DNA of 64,000 bases, taken from positions 29,032-93,031 of the forward strand of contig JAFAQY010000089.1 in the NCBI GenBank assembly GCA_019261985.1. Direction: 5' to 3'. This stretch comes from Bryobacterales bacterium (GTDB lineage Bacteria; Acidobacteriota; Terriglobia; Bryobacterales; Bryobacteraceae). Made by a program: the position numbers and the translations under genes. Below the pieces are notes generated by a model. It was not told where the DNA came from. It saw nothing but the letters and a program-made list of their open reading frames with translations, and made no database searches. Below are positions 43,879 to 53,438 of the stretch, piece by piece (positions within the stretch are counted from its first letter, which is position 1; every line of letters begins with the position of its first letter).

Positions 43879-46308
43879 ATGTCTGGACCCAAATCCGCTC
43901 CGGCGTTCTACTGCGATGTCAGCCTGCCTGTGCCGTTGGATCAGCTGTTCACGTATGTGCTGCCGGAGACCTTGCGGCATCGCGCCGCCGCCGGGTGCAG
44001 GATTTTGGTGCCTTTCGGCTCGAGGACCATCACGGGCGTGGTGCTGCGAACTCATTCCGCTGCTCCGGAGGGTTCGGCGCGCGAGGCACTCCGGTTATTG
44101 GATGAGCAGCCCGCGCTCGATGAAGAATTACTCAAGCTGGGGCGCTGGATTTCCGATTATTACTGCTGTCCTCTCGGCGAAACGTTACGTGCAATGATTC
44201 CCCTCGGCGCGGAAATCCGCCGGAGTAAGGTTTATTCGCTTACCGGCTCGGGGCATGACGCCGCACGCCAATTTCATTTCAGCGATGCGGCGGAGGACGC
44301 GGCATCGCAGATTTTGCGTCTTCTGGATGCCCGGCCGCTTTCGGCTTCTTATCTCGCGCAGAAGGTGGAGAAGGCGGCCGCGGTGCTGCGGGCTCTCGAG
44401 AAGAAAGGTTTGGTGGAGGTAGAGGATCGCGCGGAGGAGCGCGACCCGTCGCGTGCCTCCGCCGCGCGGCTGCGCGTGGAATTTCGTTCCCGAACCGAGG
44501 AAAAGCTGCCTAAGCAGGAGCGCGAATTACTCGCGTTTCTCGAACTCCATCCCGGGCCGCACAATGTCGCGGCGTTGGAAGGCTCCGTTCCCAAGGCCAG
44601 CGCGGCTGCGAGAGCTCTGGCGCGGCGCGGCCTCGTCGAGCTTGCCATGGCGCCGGTGAGCCTTGCATTCGGGCCGCCGCGCGCGCCCCACACGCTCAAT
44701 GCTCACCAGGAGGCAGCATTCGCGGCGATCGATGGCGCGCTGACGAGCGCCGGATTCCAGCCGTTTTTGCTCGAAGGCGTCACAGGCTCCGGGAAGACCG
44801 AGGTTTATCTGAAAGCGATTGAAGCCACTCTGGCGCGCGGGCGCACCGCCCTGATGTTGGTGCCGGAGATCGGGCTTACTCCCGCCATGGCGGGGCAATT
44901 TCATCATCGCTTCGGCGAGCGCGTCGCTATTTTACACTCAGCTTTCCACGATGCCGAGCGCGCGCAGCAGTGGCGTAGAATCCGCTCGGGGGAAGCAAGC
45001 GTGGTGGTGGCCACGCGTTCCGGGGTCTTTGCGCCGCTGCGCAAAATCGGCCTGATCGTGGTTGATGAAGAACACGATCAAAGCTATAAGCAGCAAGAAA
45101 GTCCGCGGTATCACGGCCGCGATGTCGCCGTGGTGCGGGCGCGCGATGCGGAGGCTGTGATCGTGCTCGGGTCGGCCACGCCGAGCCTCGAAACCCGCTA
45201 TAACGCGGAGCGCGGGCGATATCGCCGGCTGGAGTTGCCCGAAAGAATCGAGCGCCGTCCGCTGCCCGGGGTCGAGCTCATCGATATGCGCCAGGAGTTT
45301 CTGGACACCCGCAAGCAGAACACCTTCTCGCGAACGCTTTCCGCCGCTGTCGAAGAGCGGTTGGCGAATGGCGGCCAAACCATGCTGCTGCTCAACCGCC
45401 GCGGATTTTCCAGCTTCGTGGCATGCCGCGCGTGCGGAGAGCGGATTGAGTGCGTGAACTGCTCCGTCACCCTGACCTATCACCGCCGCGACCGGCGCAT
45501 GCTGTGCCATTACTGTAACTACTCCGCTCGTGTTCCAAACAACTGCCCCAAGTGCGATAGCGAATATATCCAATTCCTCGGCACCGGCTCCGAGCGAGTC
45601 GAAGAAGATCTGCACGCGGCATTTCCGCGCGCGAGAGTGGCCCGCCTGGACCGCGATACCGTGCGCGGTAAGCGGGATTATGAGACCATTTTGTCGGGAT
45701 TCCGCGACGGCTCCTACGATATGCTGGTCGGCACCCAGATGATCGCCAAAGGGCACGATATACCGAATGTCACTCTGGTGGGGATCGTCAACGCGGATGT
45801 TGGTTTGGGGCTGCCCGATTTTCGAGCCGCGGAACGTACGTTTCAACTGCTGACGCAGGCGGCTGGGCGGGCCGGCCGCGGGAGCACGCCGGGCATCGTT
45901 CTGATTCAAACGTTGAACCCCGATCATTACGCGATCCGCTGTGCCGCGGCGCAGAATTATGAGATGTTTTATTTAAAGGAAATCGAGTTCCGGCGCATGA
46001 TGTGGTATCCGCCCTTTGGCGCGCTGGCGAATGTGCTGGTCCGATCCGTGAAGGAAGAGGAAGCGTTGACGCGCAGCGGCGCGCTGGGGCGGTTGTTGAA
46101 TCCGCCGCCTGAGGGGATCAAAGTACTGGGGCCGGCACCGGCCGCGATGGCCCGGCTAAAGACGGAGTACCGGTATCAAATGCTCTTGAAGGCCCCGACG
46201 CGCAAGCGCTTGAATGAAGTTCTGCAGGATTTGCGACGCTTTGCCGCCGCGGAGCGGTGGAAACCGACCAGTCTGCTGATCGATGTGGACCCGATGACGC
46301 TGCTATGA
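43879..46308 (+). CDS. priA: primosomal protein N' (replication restart helicase)
   Basis: About 809 residues from the ATG at 43879 (a GTG at 43846 is an alternative). The N-terminal 3'-DNA-binding domain starts FYCDVSLPVPLDQLFTYVLP. The helicase core has Walker A GVTGSGKTEVY and DEEH box VVDEEHDQSYKQ. The eight zinc-binding Cys are present in CRACGERIECVNC and in CHYCNYSARVPNNCPKC. The C-terminus has QAAGRAGRG and the end domain. PriA restarts stalled replication forks. The gene stands alone. Confidence 0.95.
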   Translation: MSGPKSAPAFYCDVSLPVPLDQLFTYVLPETLRHRAAAGCRILVPFGSRTITGVVLRTHSAAPEGSAREALRLLDEQPALDEELLKLGRWISDYYCCPLGETLRAMIPLGAEIRRSKVYSLTGSGHDAARQFHFSDAAEDAASQILRLLDARPLSASYLAQKVEKAAAVLRALEKKGLVEVEDRAEERDPSRASAARLRVEFRSRTEEKLPKQERELLAFLELHPGPHNVAALEGSVPKASAAARALARRGLVELAMAPVSLAFGPPRAPHTLNAHQEAAFAAIDGALTSAGFQPFLLEGVTGSGKTEVYLKAIEATLARGRTALMLVPEIGLTPAMAGQFHHRFGERVAILHSAFHDAERAQQWRRIRSGEASVVVATRSGVFAPLRKIGLIVVDEEHDQSYKQQESPRYHGRDVAVVRARDAEAVIVLGSATPSLETRYNAERGRYRRLELPERIERRPLPGVELIDMRQEFLDTRKQNTFSRTLSAAVEERLANGGQTMLLLNRRGFSSFVACRACGERIECVNCSVTLTYHRRDRRMLCHYCNYSARVPNNCPKCDSEYIQFLGTGSERVEEDLHAAFPRARVARLDRDTVRGKRDYETILSGFRDGSYDMLVGTQMIAKGHDIPNVTLVGIVNADVGLGLPDFRAAERTFQLLTQAAGRAGRGSTPGIVLIQTLNPDHYAIRCAAAQNYEMFYLKEIEFRRMMWYPPFGALANVLVRSVKEEEALTRSGALGRLLNPPPEGIKVLGPAPAAMARLKTEYRYQMLLKAPTRKRLNEVLQDLRRFAAAERWKPTSLLIDVDPMTLL

Positions 46309-46318
46309 CCCGAGCCTC

Positions 46319-46377
46319 CAGTAGGGCAAGCTTCAGCTTGCCCATCGGTGTAGGACAAACTGAAGCTTGCCCTACTG
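46319..46377. repeat. long inverted repeat, family D
   Basis: The outer 18-bp arms are perfect: cagtagggcaagcttcag and ctgaagcttgccctactg. The first arm is also part of the inner palindrome gggcaagcttcagcttgccc. It lies right after priA and 10 bp before the GNAT gene, and may act as a transcription end, though no T-run follows. Confidence 0.85.
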
Positions 46378-46387
46378 AAGGTCCGCT

Positions 46388-47194
46388 ATGACGACGGCGC
46401 GCCAGATCACCGACCCCTTAAATCTGCTTGGCGCAGTGGATGGAAACCTTCGCGTGGCCATGCGCTTCTTCGGACAGGCCACAGGCTCGGGAGATATTCG
46501 GAGACTGGATCGGGCGGAGGCGGTTTATTCGGGGCTGGACTATGGTGTTTTTAATATCGCGTTTTTGACCCAGCCCCTCGGCGCGCCTCAAGATCTGGCG
46601 CAAGTTTTGCAACAATGCGGCCGGTATTACAGCCAGTATCGCGTGCGGTGGTCTTTTTGGCTGTGCGACGATCTGCTGGATCCGGTCCTCCGCCGCCGCA
46701 GCCGCGACCTCTTTACAGCGGCCGGCATGCGCCAGATTTCGCAAGCCCCAGGGATGGTTACGTCATCGCTCTCCGTTCCATGGCGTGTGCTTCCATCGCT
46801 GGACTGCCGTCCCGTCGACAATAAATCCACGCGCTTCGCATTCGCGGAGCTAACGTCGGTGTGCTTCGATATTCCTTTGTCCGTTGCTCGCGCCGTGTAT
46901 GAGCCTGAGCGAGCTTGGATGGGCGATTACCGCGGATTCGTAGGATACTCAGGCGCGCGGCCCGTATCGATGCTGGCATTAGTCCGGGCCGAACGCGCAC
47001 TGGGTATCTATTCGCTCGGGACGCTGCCTGAGTACCGCCGCCGGGGCTATGGCGAAGCGATGCTACGAACCGCGCTGGCCGAGCGCCGCGAGGCCGAGCC
47101 GATGGTCCTGGAATCCACGGAAGCCGGTTATCCACTCTATCGGCGGCTGGGTTTTCGGGAAATGGCGCGTTTTACCGTATACCTAACGAAATAG
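46388..47194 (+). CDS. GNAT family N-acetyltransferase
   Basis: The product has 268 residues. The C-terminal half carries the acetyl-CoA site (LGTLPEYRRRGYGEAMLRTA) and the closing YPLYRRLGFREMARFTVYL, typical of GNAT enzymes. The N-terminal half (about 1-130) may be a degenerate second GNAT unit. The substrate is not predictable. Confidence 0.88.
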   Translation: MTTARQITDPLNLLGAVDGNLRVAMRFFGQATGSGDIRRLDRAEAVYSGLDYGVFNIAFLTQPLGAPQDLAQVLQQCGRYYSQYRVRWSFWLCDDLLDPVLRRRSRDLFTAAGMRQISQAPGMVTSSLSVPWRVLPSLDCRPVDNKSTRFAFAELTSVCFDIPLSVARAVYEPERAWMGDYRGFVGYSGARPVSMLALVRAERALGIYSLGTLPEYRRRGYGEAMLRTALAERREAEPMVLESTEAGYPLYRRLGFREMARFTVYLTK

Positions 47195-47237
47195 CCCCGG
47201 CATCGGTTAAGCCCGCAAAACGGAGCGCACGGGCAGC

Positions 47238-47984
47238 TTACTTTACAGGACTAAGGGAACCCGCGCGCCCTTTGCGGGCGAGCATCGCCGCTACTTGTTC
47301 CCGCGCGGCTTCGGTTAAGCGCTTGCGGTCATGCAACGTCATTCCAGCGGCCGGGATTGGGTCGCCTACTTGAAGGCGCACGCGGCCATGGCGGATGGTC
47401 GCCGATCCCATGGGGAGAATTTCACGCGTGCCCGTCAGCGCCAGGGGCACCAGCGGCGCTTGAGCTTTGATCGCCAGGTATGCGGCGCCGTCTTTGAAAT
47501 CGTGCAACTCTCCATCCATCGTCCGTCCACCCTCCGGAAAAATGAGCAGCGAGATGGAATGCGTTTGAATCAACTCCGCCGCGCGGCTCAACGTTCGCAG
47601 CGATGAACGAGGGTCCTCGCGCGGCACCGGAATGTGGCCGGCGGTGTGGAGATGCCAGCCCAAAAACGGGATTTGGAACAACCCTTTCTTGGCCAGGAAT
47701 CGAAATTGAACCGGAATCGAGCTGAAAACGACCGGCGTGTCCATATAGCTCAGGTGGTTCGAGACAAATACGTAACTGCCGTTTGGATCGATTTTCTCGA
47801 TGCCGTGAATTTCGACCTTCGTCCGCGAAATCCACAGCAAGGATTTCGCCCACAAGCGCCCCATTTCAATCTGATACCGCTGGGAGAGGCGAAAAAGCGC
47901 GAGGACTAAGCTGATTGTGCCGCAAGCGATCGTCGATAGAGACATTGCGGGAACTACGATGAGCCAAGTCCAAAGGGTATCCAC
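47238..47984 (-). CDS. plsC: 1-acyl-sn-glycerol-3-phosphate acyltransferase
   Basis: This 248-residue membrane-bound acyltransferase makes phosphatidic acid from lysophosphatidic acid. The two signature boxes are present: NHLSYMD (NHxxxxD type) and FPEGGRTMDG (usually EGTR, here EGGR). N-terminal hydrophobic segments (LIVVPAMSLSTIACGTISLVLALF) anchor it. With psd-pssA further on it belongs to phospholipid synthesis. Confidence 0.92.
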   Translation of the reverse strand: MDTLWTWLIVVPAMSLSTIACGTISLVLALFRLSQRYQIEMGRLWAKSLLWISRTKVEIHGIEKIDPNGSYVFVSNHLSYMDTPVVFSSIPVQFRFLAKKGLFQIPFLGWHLHTAGHIPVPREDPRSSLRTLSRAAELIQTHSISLLIFPEGGRTMDGELHDFKDGAAYLAIKAQAPLVPLALTGTREILPMGSATIRHGRVRLQVGDPIPAAGMTLHDRKRLTEAAREQVAAMLARKGRAGSLSPVK

Positions 47985-48001
47985 TCGACCATTTTAGAAT
48001 T

Positions 48002-48225
48002 GTGGGGCAGATTGCCAATCTGCGGCGAGTTGCTAACCCGCCTGGGCGGGGTTGCTAAGCGCTTCGGGGGGTTGCTAGCCCGCCTGGACGGGTTGCCTCG
48101 CTTCGGGCGGTTGCTAAACGCGCTTCGGCAGTTTGCCAAACCCGCTCCGGCGCGTCGCTAACCCGCTTTACACATCTCGGCCAGCGCGATTGGCAATCGC
48201 GCGCAGGATAGGCATCCTGCCCCAC
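48002..48225. repeat. composite palindromic repeat, family B, expanded copy
   Basis: A 224-bp element with inverted ends gtggggcag ... ctgccccac. Inside are five to six short palindromes or half-palindromes of the type GxxTTGCCAAxC or gcgcgattggcaatcgcgcg, with repeated ggttgct and ccgcctgg segments. The right end overlaps the 3' end of the flippase gene and encodes its last about 18 residues. Confidence 0.87.
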
Positions 48226-49682
48226 ACGGTCAGGGATTGGATGAAGCTTCGATAGCGACGAATCCTGCCGCGAAATGGGCCGAATACTACCAGACCGTAA
48301 GAGCCGGCACCCGCAAGAATTTCCGCGGCAAGGCGGACATAGGCGCTACTCGAATGCCATTCGCGCACGATGGAAACCGCAACCAGCAGCGCCGCTGAGC
48401 CGGCTAGCGCGGGCATTAGAGCGCCTGTCATCTCGCGGAAGCTGCAATTGGCGCACCGCGCCAGTTTTACGATCATCGGCAGGATGGTGATGGGAGATAA
48501 AACCAGCCAGGATGCCGCGACTACATTCAAGCCCCAATGCGAAGCAGCGAGAAAAGCGGCGGGCATCACGGCCAGGTTAAGTAAGGACATGTTCATGGTG
48601 AACCGGGTGTGCCGCAACGACACCAGAACCTGATCGCAGAGCACCGATGCGGTGCGAACGATCACAAACAGCGCCAGCCAGAATAGTGGCGCGGACGCTG
48701 CGGACCACTTTGAACCGAGCACGGCCGCGATCGCATCGGGAGCGACAAGCGCGAGTCCCAGCATCGCCGGAAGCACGGTGAGAGCCATGGCTTCCAAGAT
48801 GATCAGGAAATAACGGCGCACCAAAGCCTCTTCTTTTTGAATTTTTGCGAACAGAGGTCCGGCGGCGCGCATGATCAGCGTGCTGATTTTTTCCGCGGGC
48901 GCGGTCGCCAGCGTTAATGCCATCTGGTATGTCCCGAGCGCGGGCGCGCCCAACACGCGTCCAACGACAATTCCATCCGATTGCGTGTAGCCGGACCACG
49001 CCAGCCGCGATACCGCGATTTGCCCACCCATTTTTATGGGAACGGCGATCTGGTTCCAGCGCGGCATCCGGAAATGAACCGGTCGCCAGTAATAATTGAG
49101 CGCGGTCGCGGTGAATTTGCCGAGCACCAGCCCAGCGATCAGCGCCCAATAACCAAGTCCCGCCACTGCGCCCGCGATAGTCGCGACGGCCTGGACGGAC
49201 GCCGATGCGGCCTCCGCCATCGAAATACGCCGGTAATCCATTTCGCGCTGCAGCAAAGCCAAAGGTACCTGCTGAAAGCCGGTTAGAAAGAATGCGAGAT
49301 TATTCACCAGCAGAACGGGAAGCAGGCGATCGGATTTAAAGAAAGAGGCAATCAGGGGCGAAGCCGCTTCCGCCGCGAAGAAAATAACCGTGCACAGCAG
49401 GCAGGCGAACGTGTGTATTTGGGACAAAACATCGCTTTCCAACTCCTGCATTTGCAGAACCGCCGATCCGATTCCAAACTCCGCCAGGACATTGGTTACC
49501 ACCAGAAAAGCTCCCGCCATCCCGGCCAATCCGAAATCATTCGGCGAGAGGAGGCGGGCCGCGATGAGGACCGAGGCCCACGACAGCAATTGAGTTACCG
49601 CTTTACTGCCCGCCGACCAGGCGATGCCGCCGGCGAAGACGCGGTCCAGACGGCGCGCGTCTCCGGCTGCCAACTGGCTCAT
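48168..49682 (-). CDS. wzx: polysaccharide flippase (Wzx/MATE-like)
   Basis: About 504 residues from the ATG at 49682, which overlaps the stop of the GT4 gene (ATGA). It has 12-14 hydrophobic helices and the N-terminal pattern of the MOP superfamily (GGIAWSAGSKAVTQLLSWASV, then LIAARLLSPNDFGLAGMA). It should flip lipid-linked oligosaccharide across the inner membrane for the cluster 48-57 kb. The last residues (TVWGRMPILRAIANRAGR) are coded by the family B repeat. Confidence 0.88.
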   Translation of the reverse strand: MSQLAAGDARRLDRVFAGGIAWSAGSKAVTQLLSWASVLIAARLLSPNDFGLAGMAGAFLVVTNVLAEFGIGSAVLQMQELESDVLSQIHTFACLLCTVIFFAAEAASPLIASFFKSDRLLPVLLVNNLAFFLTGFQQVPLALLQREMDYRRISMAEAASASVQAVATIAGAVAGLGYWALIAGLVLGKFTATALNYYWRPVHFRMPRWNQIAVPIKMGGQIAVSRLAWSGYTQSDGIVVGRVLGAPALGTYQMALTLATAPAEKISTLIMRAAGPLFAKIQKEEALVRRYFLIILEAMALTVLPAMLGLALVAPDAIAAVLGSKWSAASAPLFWLALFVIVRTASVLCDQVLVSLRHTRFTMNMSLLNLAVMPAAFLAASHWGLNVVAASWLVLSPITILPMIVKLARCANCSFREMTGALMPALAGSAALLVAVSIVREWHSSSAYVRLAAEILAGAGSYGLVVFGPFRGRIRRYRSFIQSLTVWGRMPILRAIANRAGRDV

Positions 49683-50845
49683 GACCTGGCCGCTGCTTCG
49701 ATCATCGCAGTAAACCGTTCCACGTAGTGTTTTTCGCTCAGCTCGCAACGCGCCCGTCGAAGCCCGGCTTGGCTCAATCGCTCACGCAGCTCGGCGCTGG
49801 CGAGCAGCTCCCGTAACCGCTGTTCTAGCTCCGCCGCGTCTCCCGAGCGGAAAATCAGCCCACATTGCCCGTCTTTCAGCAGGAAGGGAATGCCGCCGGT
49901 ATCGGACCCGATCACCGGAACTCCCGCGGACATGGCTTCCAAGAGCACGCGCCCCATGCCTTCACAGCGGCTGGGGAGAACCATAACCGCCGCCGAAGCG
50001 ATTATCTTTATGGCTTCCGGATTCGGCCGCGGCTTCAGGATTTCTATGTTCCGGGAACCGGCAATCAAGGCATCTAGCTCCCGGCGATTCTCAAAATGGC
50101 CGAGGATTTTGAGCTTCAGATCCGGAAAATCCGCGTTGATATTGCGAAACGCTTGTATTAATAAATCGGCGCCTTTAAGGTACCAGGGTGCGCCGGCGAG
50201 CAGTACATACCTGCCTTCGGGAGTTTCCGTCCGCGCGCAGCCAACATTTGAAACCGGCACGAATTCGTGAAACACGCTTACCGGCTTTCGGTTCAGCAGG
50301 CGATAGGGCGCCAAAGCGCTGGGATACAGCAGATGACTGCGCGCCCCCATTATTAGCGAAAGGTGCAGGCAAATATCCGAATAAAGATGCAGAAGGCGCT
50401 GACGAATTCCCGGCTTTTCCGCATCGGCAAGATAGGCGAGATTCGGGACTGTGACCACCTCGACGACAGTGTTTACTCCTGTAAGCAGCTTCAGAACGCC
50501 GGCAAGGACGCCCGTCGCCATATGGGAGTAGACCACGATGCAGTCGTAGCGCCGTTCGCGAAGGAGGCGCAATCCCGCTCGCAGGTAGAAACGCATCACC
50601 TCCACTCGGCGGCGCAAGCCCTGAAACCGCCAGGCCATAAACCAGTGATAACGAAAGCGGCCGCGCGCGTACACCGGATACGATCCCGGTCCAAACTCCG
50701 CTTCGATTTCCGCACGATCGCGGAACCACACCGGCTGGAGCACATCCCCTTCCAGGGTTTGCGAAAGCCAGTGAAAGCGGTCCATCCGCGGATCCTGCGG
50801 CGGCGGAACGAAGGAGGCTTGAACGTACAGAATCCGCTTGGTCAC
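49679..50845 (-). CDS. glycosyltransferase family 4
   Basis: This 388-residue GT-B glycosyltransferase has the C-terminal donor-binding motif VLPSRCEGMGRVLLEAMSAG followed by VPVIGSDTGGIPFLL, with the E-x7-E type pattern of GT4 enzymes. The start is a GTG at 50845 overlapping the stop of the ligase gene (GTGA). It should add a sugar to a lipid-linked repeat unit. Confidence 0.9.
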   Translation of the reverse strand: MTKRILYVQASFVPPPQDPRMDRFHWLSQTLEGDVLQPVWFRDRAEIEAEFGPGSYPVYARGRFRYHWFMAWRFQGLRRRVEVMRFYLRAGLRLLRERRYDCIVVYSHMATGVLAGVLKLLTGVNTVVEVVTVPNLAYLADAEKPGIRQRLLHLYSDICLHLSLIMGARSHLLYPSALAPYRLLNRKPVSVFHEFVPVSNVGCARTETPEGRYVLLAGAPWYLKGADLLIQAFRNINADFPDLKLKILGHFENRRELDALIAGSRNIEILKPRPNPEAIKIIASAAVMVLPSRCEGMGRVLLEAMSAGVPVIGSDTGGIPFLLKDGQCGLIFRSGDAAELEQRLRELLASAELRERLSQAGLRRARCELSEKHYVERFTAMIEAAARS

Positions 50846-52227
50846 GCAAATTGAGGTACGGACTTTTCGACGCGATCCGCGCTCCTGTCGAGCTCGCGCG
50901 CGCCGGCGAAGGAAATCGAAATGGCAAGGCCGACCATGGTGGGCAAATGCAGCGTATAGGCATTCGATAAAAATGCAATCGCCATCAGGAATCCCGACAT
51001 CCCCAGGAGATAACAGAGGCAGGCATTCGCGATCGAGTGGGCCGCCCTTTGCTTCGCTTTCTTATAGAGGCGCGCAACCAGCAGAAGCGCCGACACAATC
51101 CCCCCGGCGAAAAACAATAGCGCGGGAATGCCGCATTCGCTCGACACCTGTGTATAGGTGCAATGCGTCGCGTGCCAGATTCCGTGCCAGCCTTTACGCT
51201 GGCTCTCTTTGCCTTCGAAGTTGGGAAACTGATCGGGCCCTATGCCGAATAACGGGTGTTGCAGGGTATAACGGACGCTCTGCTGAAACAAGTAGGACCG
51301 GTCCGCGGAGGATTCCTCAGCTTCGAGGTTGTTTTCGCCGAATACGGTGCCAAGGCGGTTCATCGTTAACGCCGGCAGAAACAGAGGCAGAGTCAGGGCG
51401 AGCACCGCGCCGCCCGCAACCGCAGTCATCCGCTGCGAACGGTTCGCCGTCAGAAGAAAAACCAGAAAGGCGAACGCGAGCGCTACCATGCCGCCGCGCG
51501 AAGCGGTTCCAAAAATCAGGTACATGCCATATGCGATGGCGCTGAACAGCGCCACCCGGACTGCCATGTTTTTGCGCTCGAAAATCACGTACAAAACGAA
51601 GGGCAGCACCAGCAGAAGCTGAGACGCGAGGTCGTTCGGATTGCCCAGAGTGCCGGACATCTCCGTCAAATTCATCCGGCCGTTGCTCATTCCGCCGAAA
51701 AGGCGGGCCGTGAACAAATTGAAACCGGCCGCGCAGGCGATCACATAAAACATGGCCCGCACTTCGCTCCAGGTGGAGGCCAGCCCGCCCACCACAAACA
51801 GCATCGGCAGCTCAAAGCGGCCGTAGTCGATGACGCGCCCCCAAGATCCCCCGGTCCAGGAACTGAACGGAACGGCCAGCGCCATCCAGCCATAGAACAG
51901 CAGCCAGAGCAGGCCCGTGCGATAGCGCAATGCTCGGATGAGGCCACCCGTGAGCAACGCGCCGATAATCGCGGGCAGGCCGAAAATGTAGAGGATGGGA
52001 GTGTTTGTATTCGTGAGTGCGAATAAGATTTCGGGGACTACGCCTAGCCGGATAAACAAGAACACGAGCCCGGCATAGAACGCGATTTTACGCGCGGGAT
52101 TGGCCGGTTCGGCCTTCGAGGACATCCGGGGCGGCGCTGGAATCGGAGCTGCCGCGGGCTGGGGCGGAGGCGCCGGCCGCGGCGGCTGTGCCGGGCGTAA
52201 AGCTTTGGCTGTTAGCATCCTGCCCAT
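50842..52227 (-). CDS. O-antigen ligase/polymerase family membrane protein
   Basis: The product has 461 residues and 10 or more membrane helices after a proline/alanine-rich N-terminal tail (PAQPPRPAPPPQPAAAPIP). A large periplasmic loop contains PLFGIGPDQFPNF and the His region WHGIWHATHCTYTQVSSECG, as in the WaaL/Wzy family. It would either ligate O-antigen to lipid A core or polymerise the repeat units; sequence alone does not decide. Confidence 0.87.
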   Translation of the reverse strand: MGRMLTAKALRPAQPPRPAPPPQPAAAPIPAPPRMSSKAEPANPARKIAFYAGLVFLFIRLGVVPEILFALTNTNTPILYIFGLPAIIGALLTGGLIRALRYRTGLLWLLFYGWMALAVPFSSWTGGSWGRVIDYGRFELPMLFVVGGLASTWSEVRAMFYVIACAAGFNLFTARLFGGMSNGRMNLTEMSGTLGNPNDLASQLLLVLPFVLYVIFERKNMAVRVALFSAIAYGMYLIFGTASRGGMVALAFAFLVFLLTANRSQRMTAVAGGAVLALTLPLFLPALTMNRLGTVFGENNLEAEESSADRSYLFQQSVRYTLQHPLFGIGPDQFPNFEGKESQRKGWHGIWHATHCTYTQVSSECGIPALLFFAGGIVSALLLVARLYKKAKQRAAHSIANACLCYLLGMSGFLMAIAFLSNAYTLHLPTMVGLAISISFAGARELDRSADRVEKSVPQFA

Positions 52228-52284
52228 AAACAGCTAATGATAGCCTCCAATCAACTTAGTGCCTCAAGAGAGCCGGGCATCTCA

Positions 52285-53436
52285 CTAAAACCCGGTCTCA
52301 CGGACTAGCGCGGGTTGCGTGGTTTTCCATATTTTCCGTGCGGGAATAAAGAATACGGCGAGTCCGGCGAGCGATGCCGCATTCATTAAAAGAAACGCTC
52401 GCGCCGGAGCACATAGGCGCTTCAACGGAAAGGATCGGGGAATCCACCCGTCGAAAACGGCCAAAGCTATTAGCAGCAGATCGCCGGCCAGAAGATCGCT
52501 GCGCCAATGGGACGGCAGCGCGGCGGTACACGCCAAAACGCCCAGCATCGCCCATGGCAGCACCAGCCGGCCGAATTTGTGCGACAGAAAATGCCGGCGC
52601 ATCCGGTTTGAGGAAGTAAATAACGCAGGTGTGCGCGCGTGTATCTGCCAGAGTCCGGCAAGATTTCGCCATCTCCGGCGGAATTCGGTTCCCGAAAGGG
52701 CGGGGTAGTCGAAGGCCACCGCGCTTGGCTCCACGATCACGCGGTAACCCTTAAAGAAGGCATTCAAAGAAAGCACCGCGTCGTCGCTCAACGTGTCGGG
52801 CGGTAATTCAGTAACCAATTCCCTGCGGAGAGCGTAAATGCAGCCCGTGGTGGTGAAAACAGAATCGATTTCAGAGTGCTTCCGGCGAGCCCAGAGCTCG
52901 TAACGCCAGTAAAGGTCCATGGCTGCGTGCTCGCCGCTGCTTCCGGGCAGGAGCTGCATTTCACCCGTAACCGCCCCGACCGTACCATCGGCAAAGTTGG
53001 CCACCAACTCCGTCAATGCGCGGGCGTGTAGCAACTGGCGCACGTCAGTGAAGAACAGCAGGTCTCCAGTAGCGCGCCCGAACGCCGCGTTCAAGCAGGC
53101 AGCCTTTCCGGAATGTGGAATGCGGATCAGTTCGACTCCGTAAGCGGCGTACGCGGCCGCGGTTTCGTCCGTTCCGTCCGTACAGCCATCGCAGACCACC
53201 AGAATCTGCATCAGCTCCTTCGGATAGTCCAAGGCGAGGATGGAATCCAGTTTGTTACGAATGAAAGCCGCGCCGTTGTAAACGGCCATCACAACCGTTA
53301 CGCGGCAACGGAAAGCGGGATCTTTGGCAACCGGAGGTCTTTTCACGACGCGCGTGAGCGCGAGCAACACCGGATAGCCGATCAGTATATATGCGACCAA
53401 GCTCGCCGTAACGAAAAAACCCACCCACGCCCACAT
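52285..53436 (-). CDS. membrane glycosyltransferase family 2
   Basis: This 383-residue protein has an N-terminal membrane helix, a GT-A domain with VTVVMAVYNGAAFI, VVCDGCTDGT, a DxD-like FFTDVRQ, and a TLSDDAVLSLNAF acceptor motif, followed by three C-terminal helices. This layout resembles processive GT2 enzymes (BcsA/HAS-like), but the QxxRW motif is replaced by FRRRWRNLAGLWQ. The gene starts 2 bp after the stop of the sugar transferase. Confidence 0.88.
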   Translation of the reverse strand: MWAWVGFFVTASLVAYILIGYPVLLALTRVVKRPPVAKDPAFRCRVTVVMAVYNGAAFIRNKLDSILALDYPKELMQILVVCDGCTDGTDETAAAYAAYGVELIRIPHSGKAACLNAAFGRATGDLLFFTDVRQLLHARALTELVANFADGTVGAVTGEMQLLPGSSGEHAAMDLYWRYELWARRKHSEIDSVFTTTGCIYALRRELVTELPPDTLSDDAVLSLNAFFKGYRVIVEPSAVAFDYPALSGTEFRRRWRNLAGLWQIHARTPALFTSSNRMRRHFLSHKFGRLVLPWAMLGVLACTAALPSHWRSDLLAGDLLLIALAVFDGWIPRSFPLKRLCAPARAFLLMNAASLAGLAVFFIPARKIWKTTQPALVRETGF

Positions 53437-53438
53437 GA

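Noticed and set aside
44938..45927. 329-residue minus-strand frame inside priA
   Set aside because: priA is complete with Walker, DEEH and zinc motifs in the other strand; this is its shadow.
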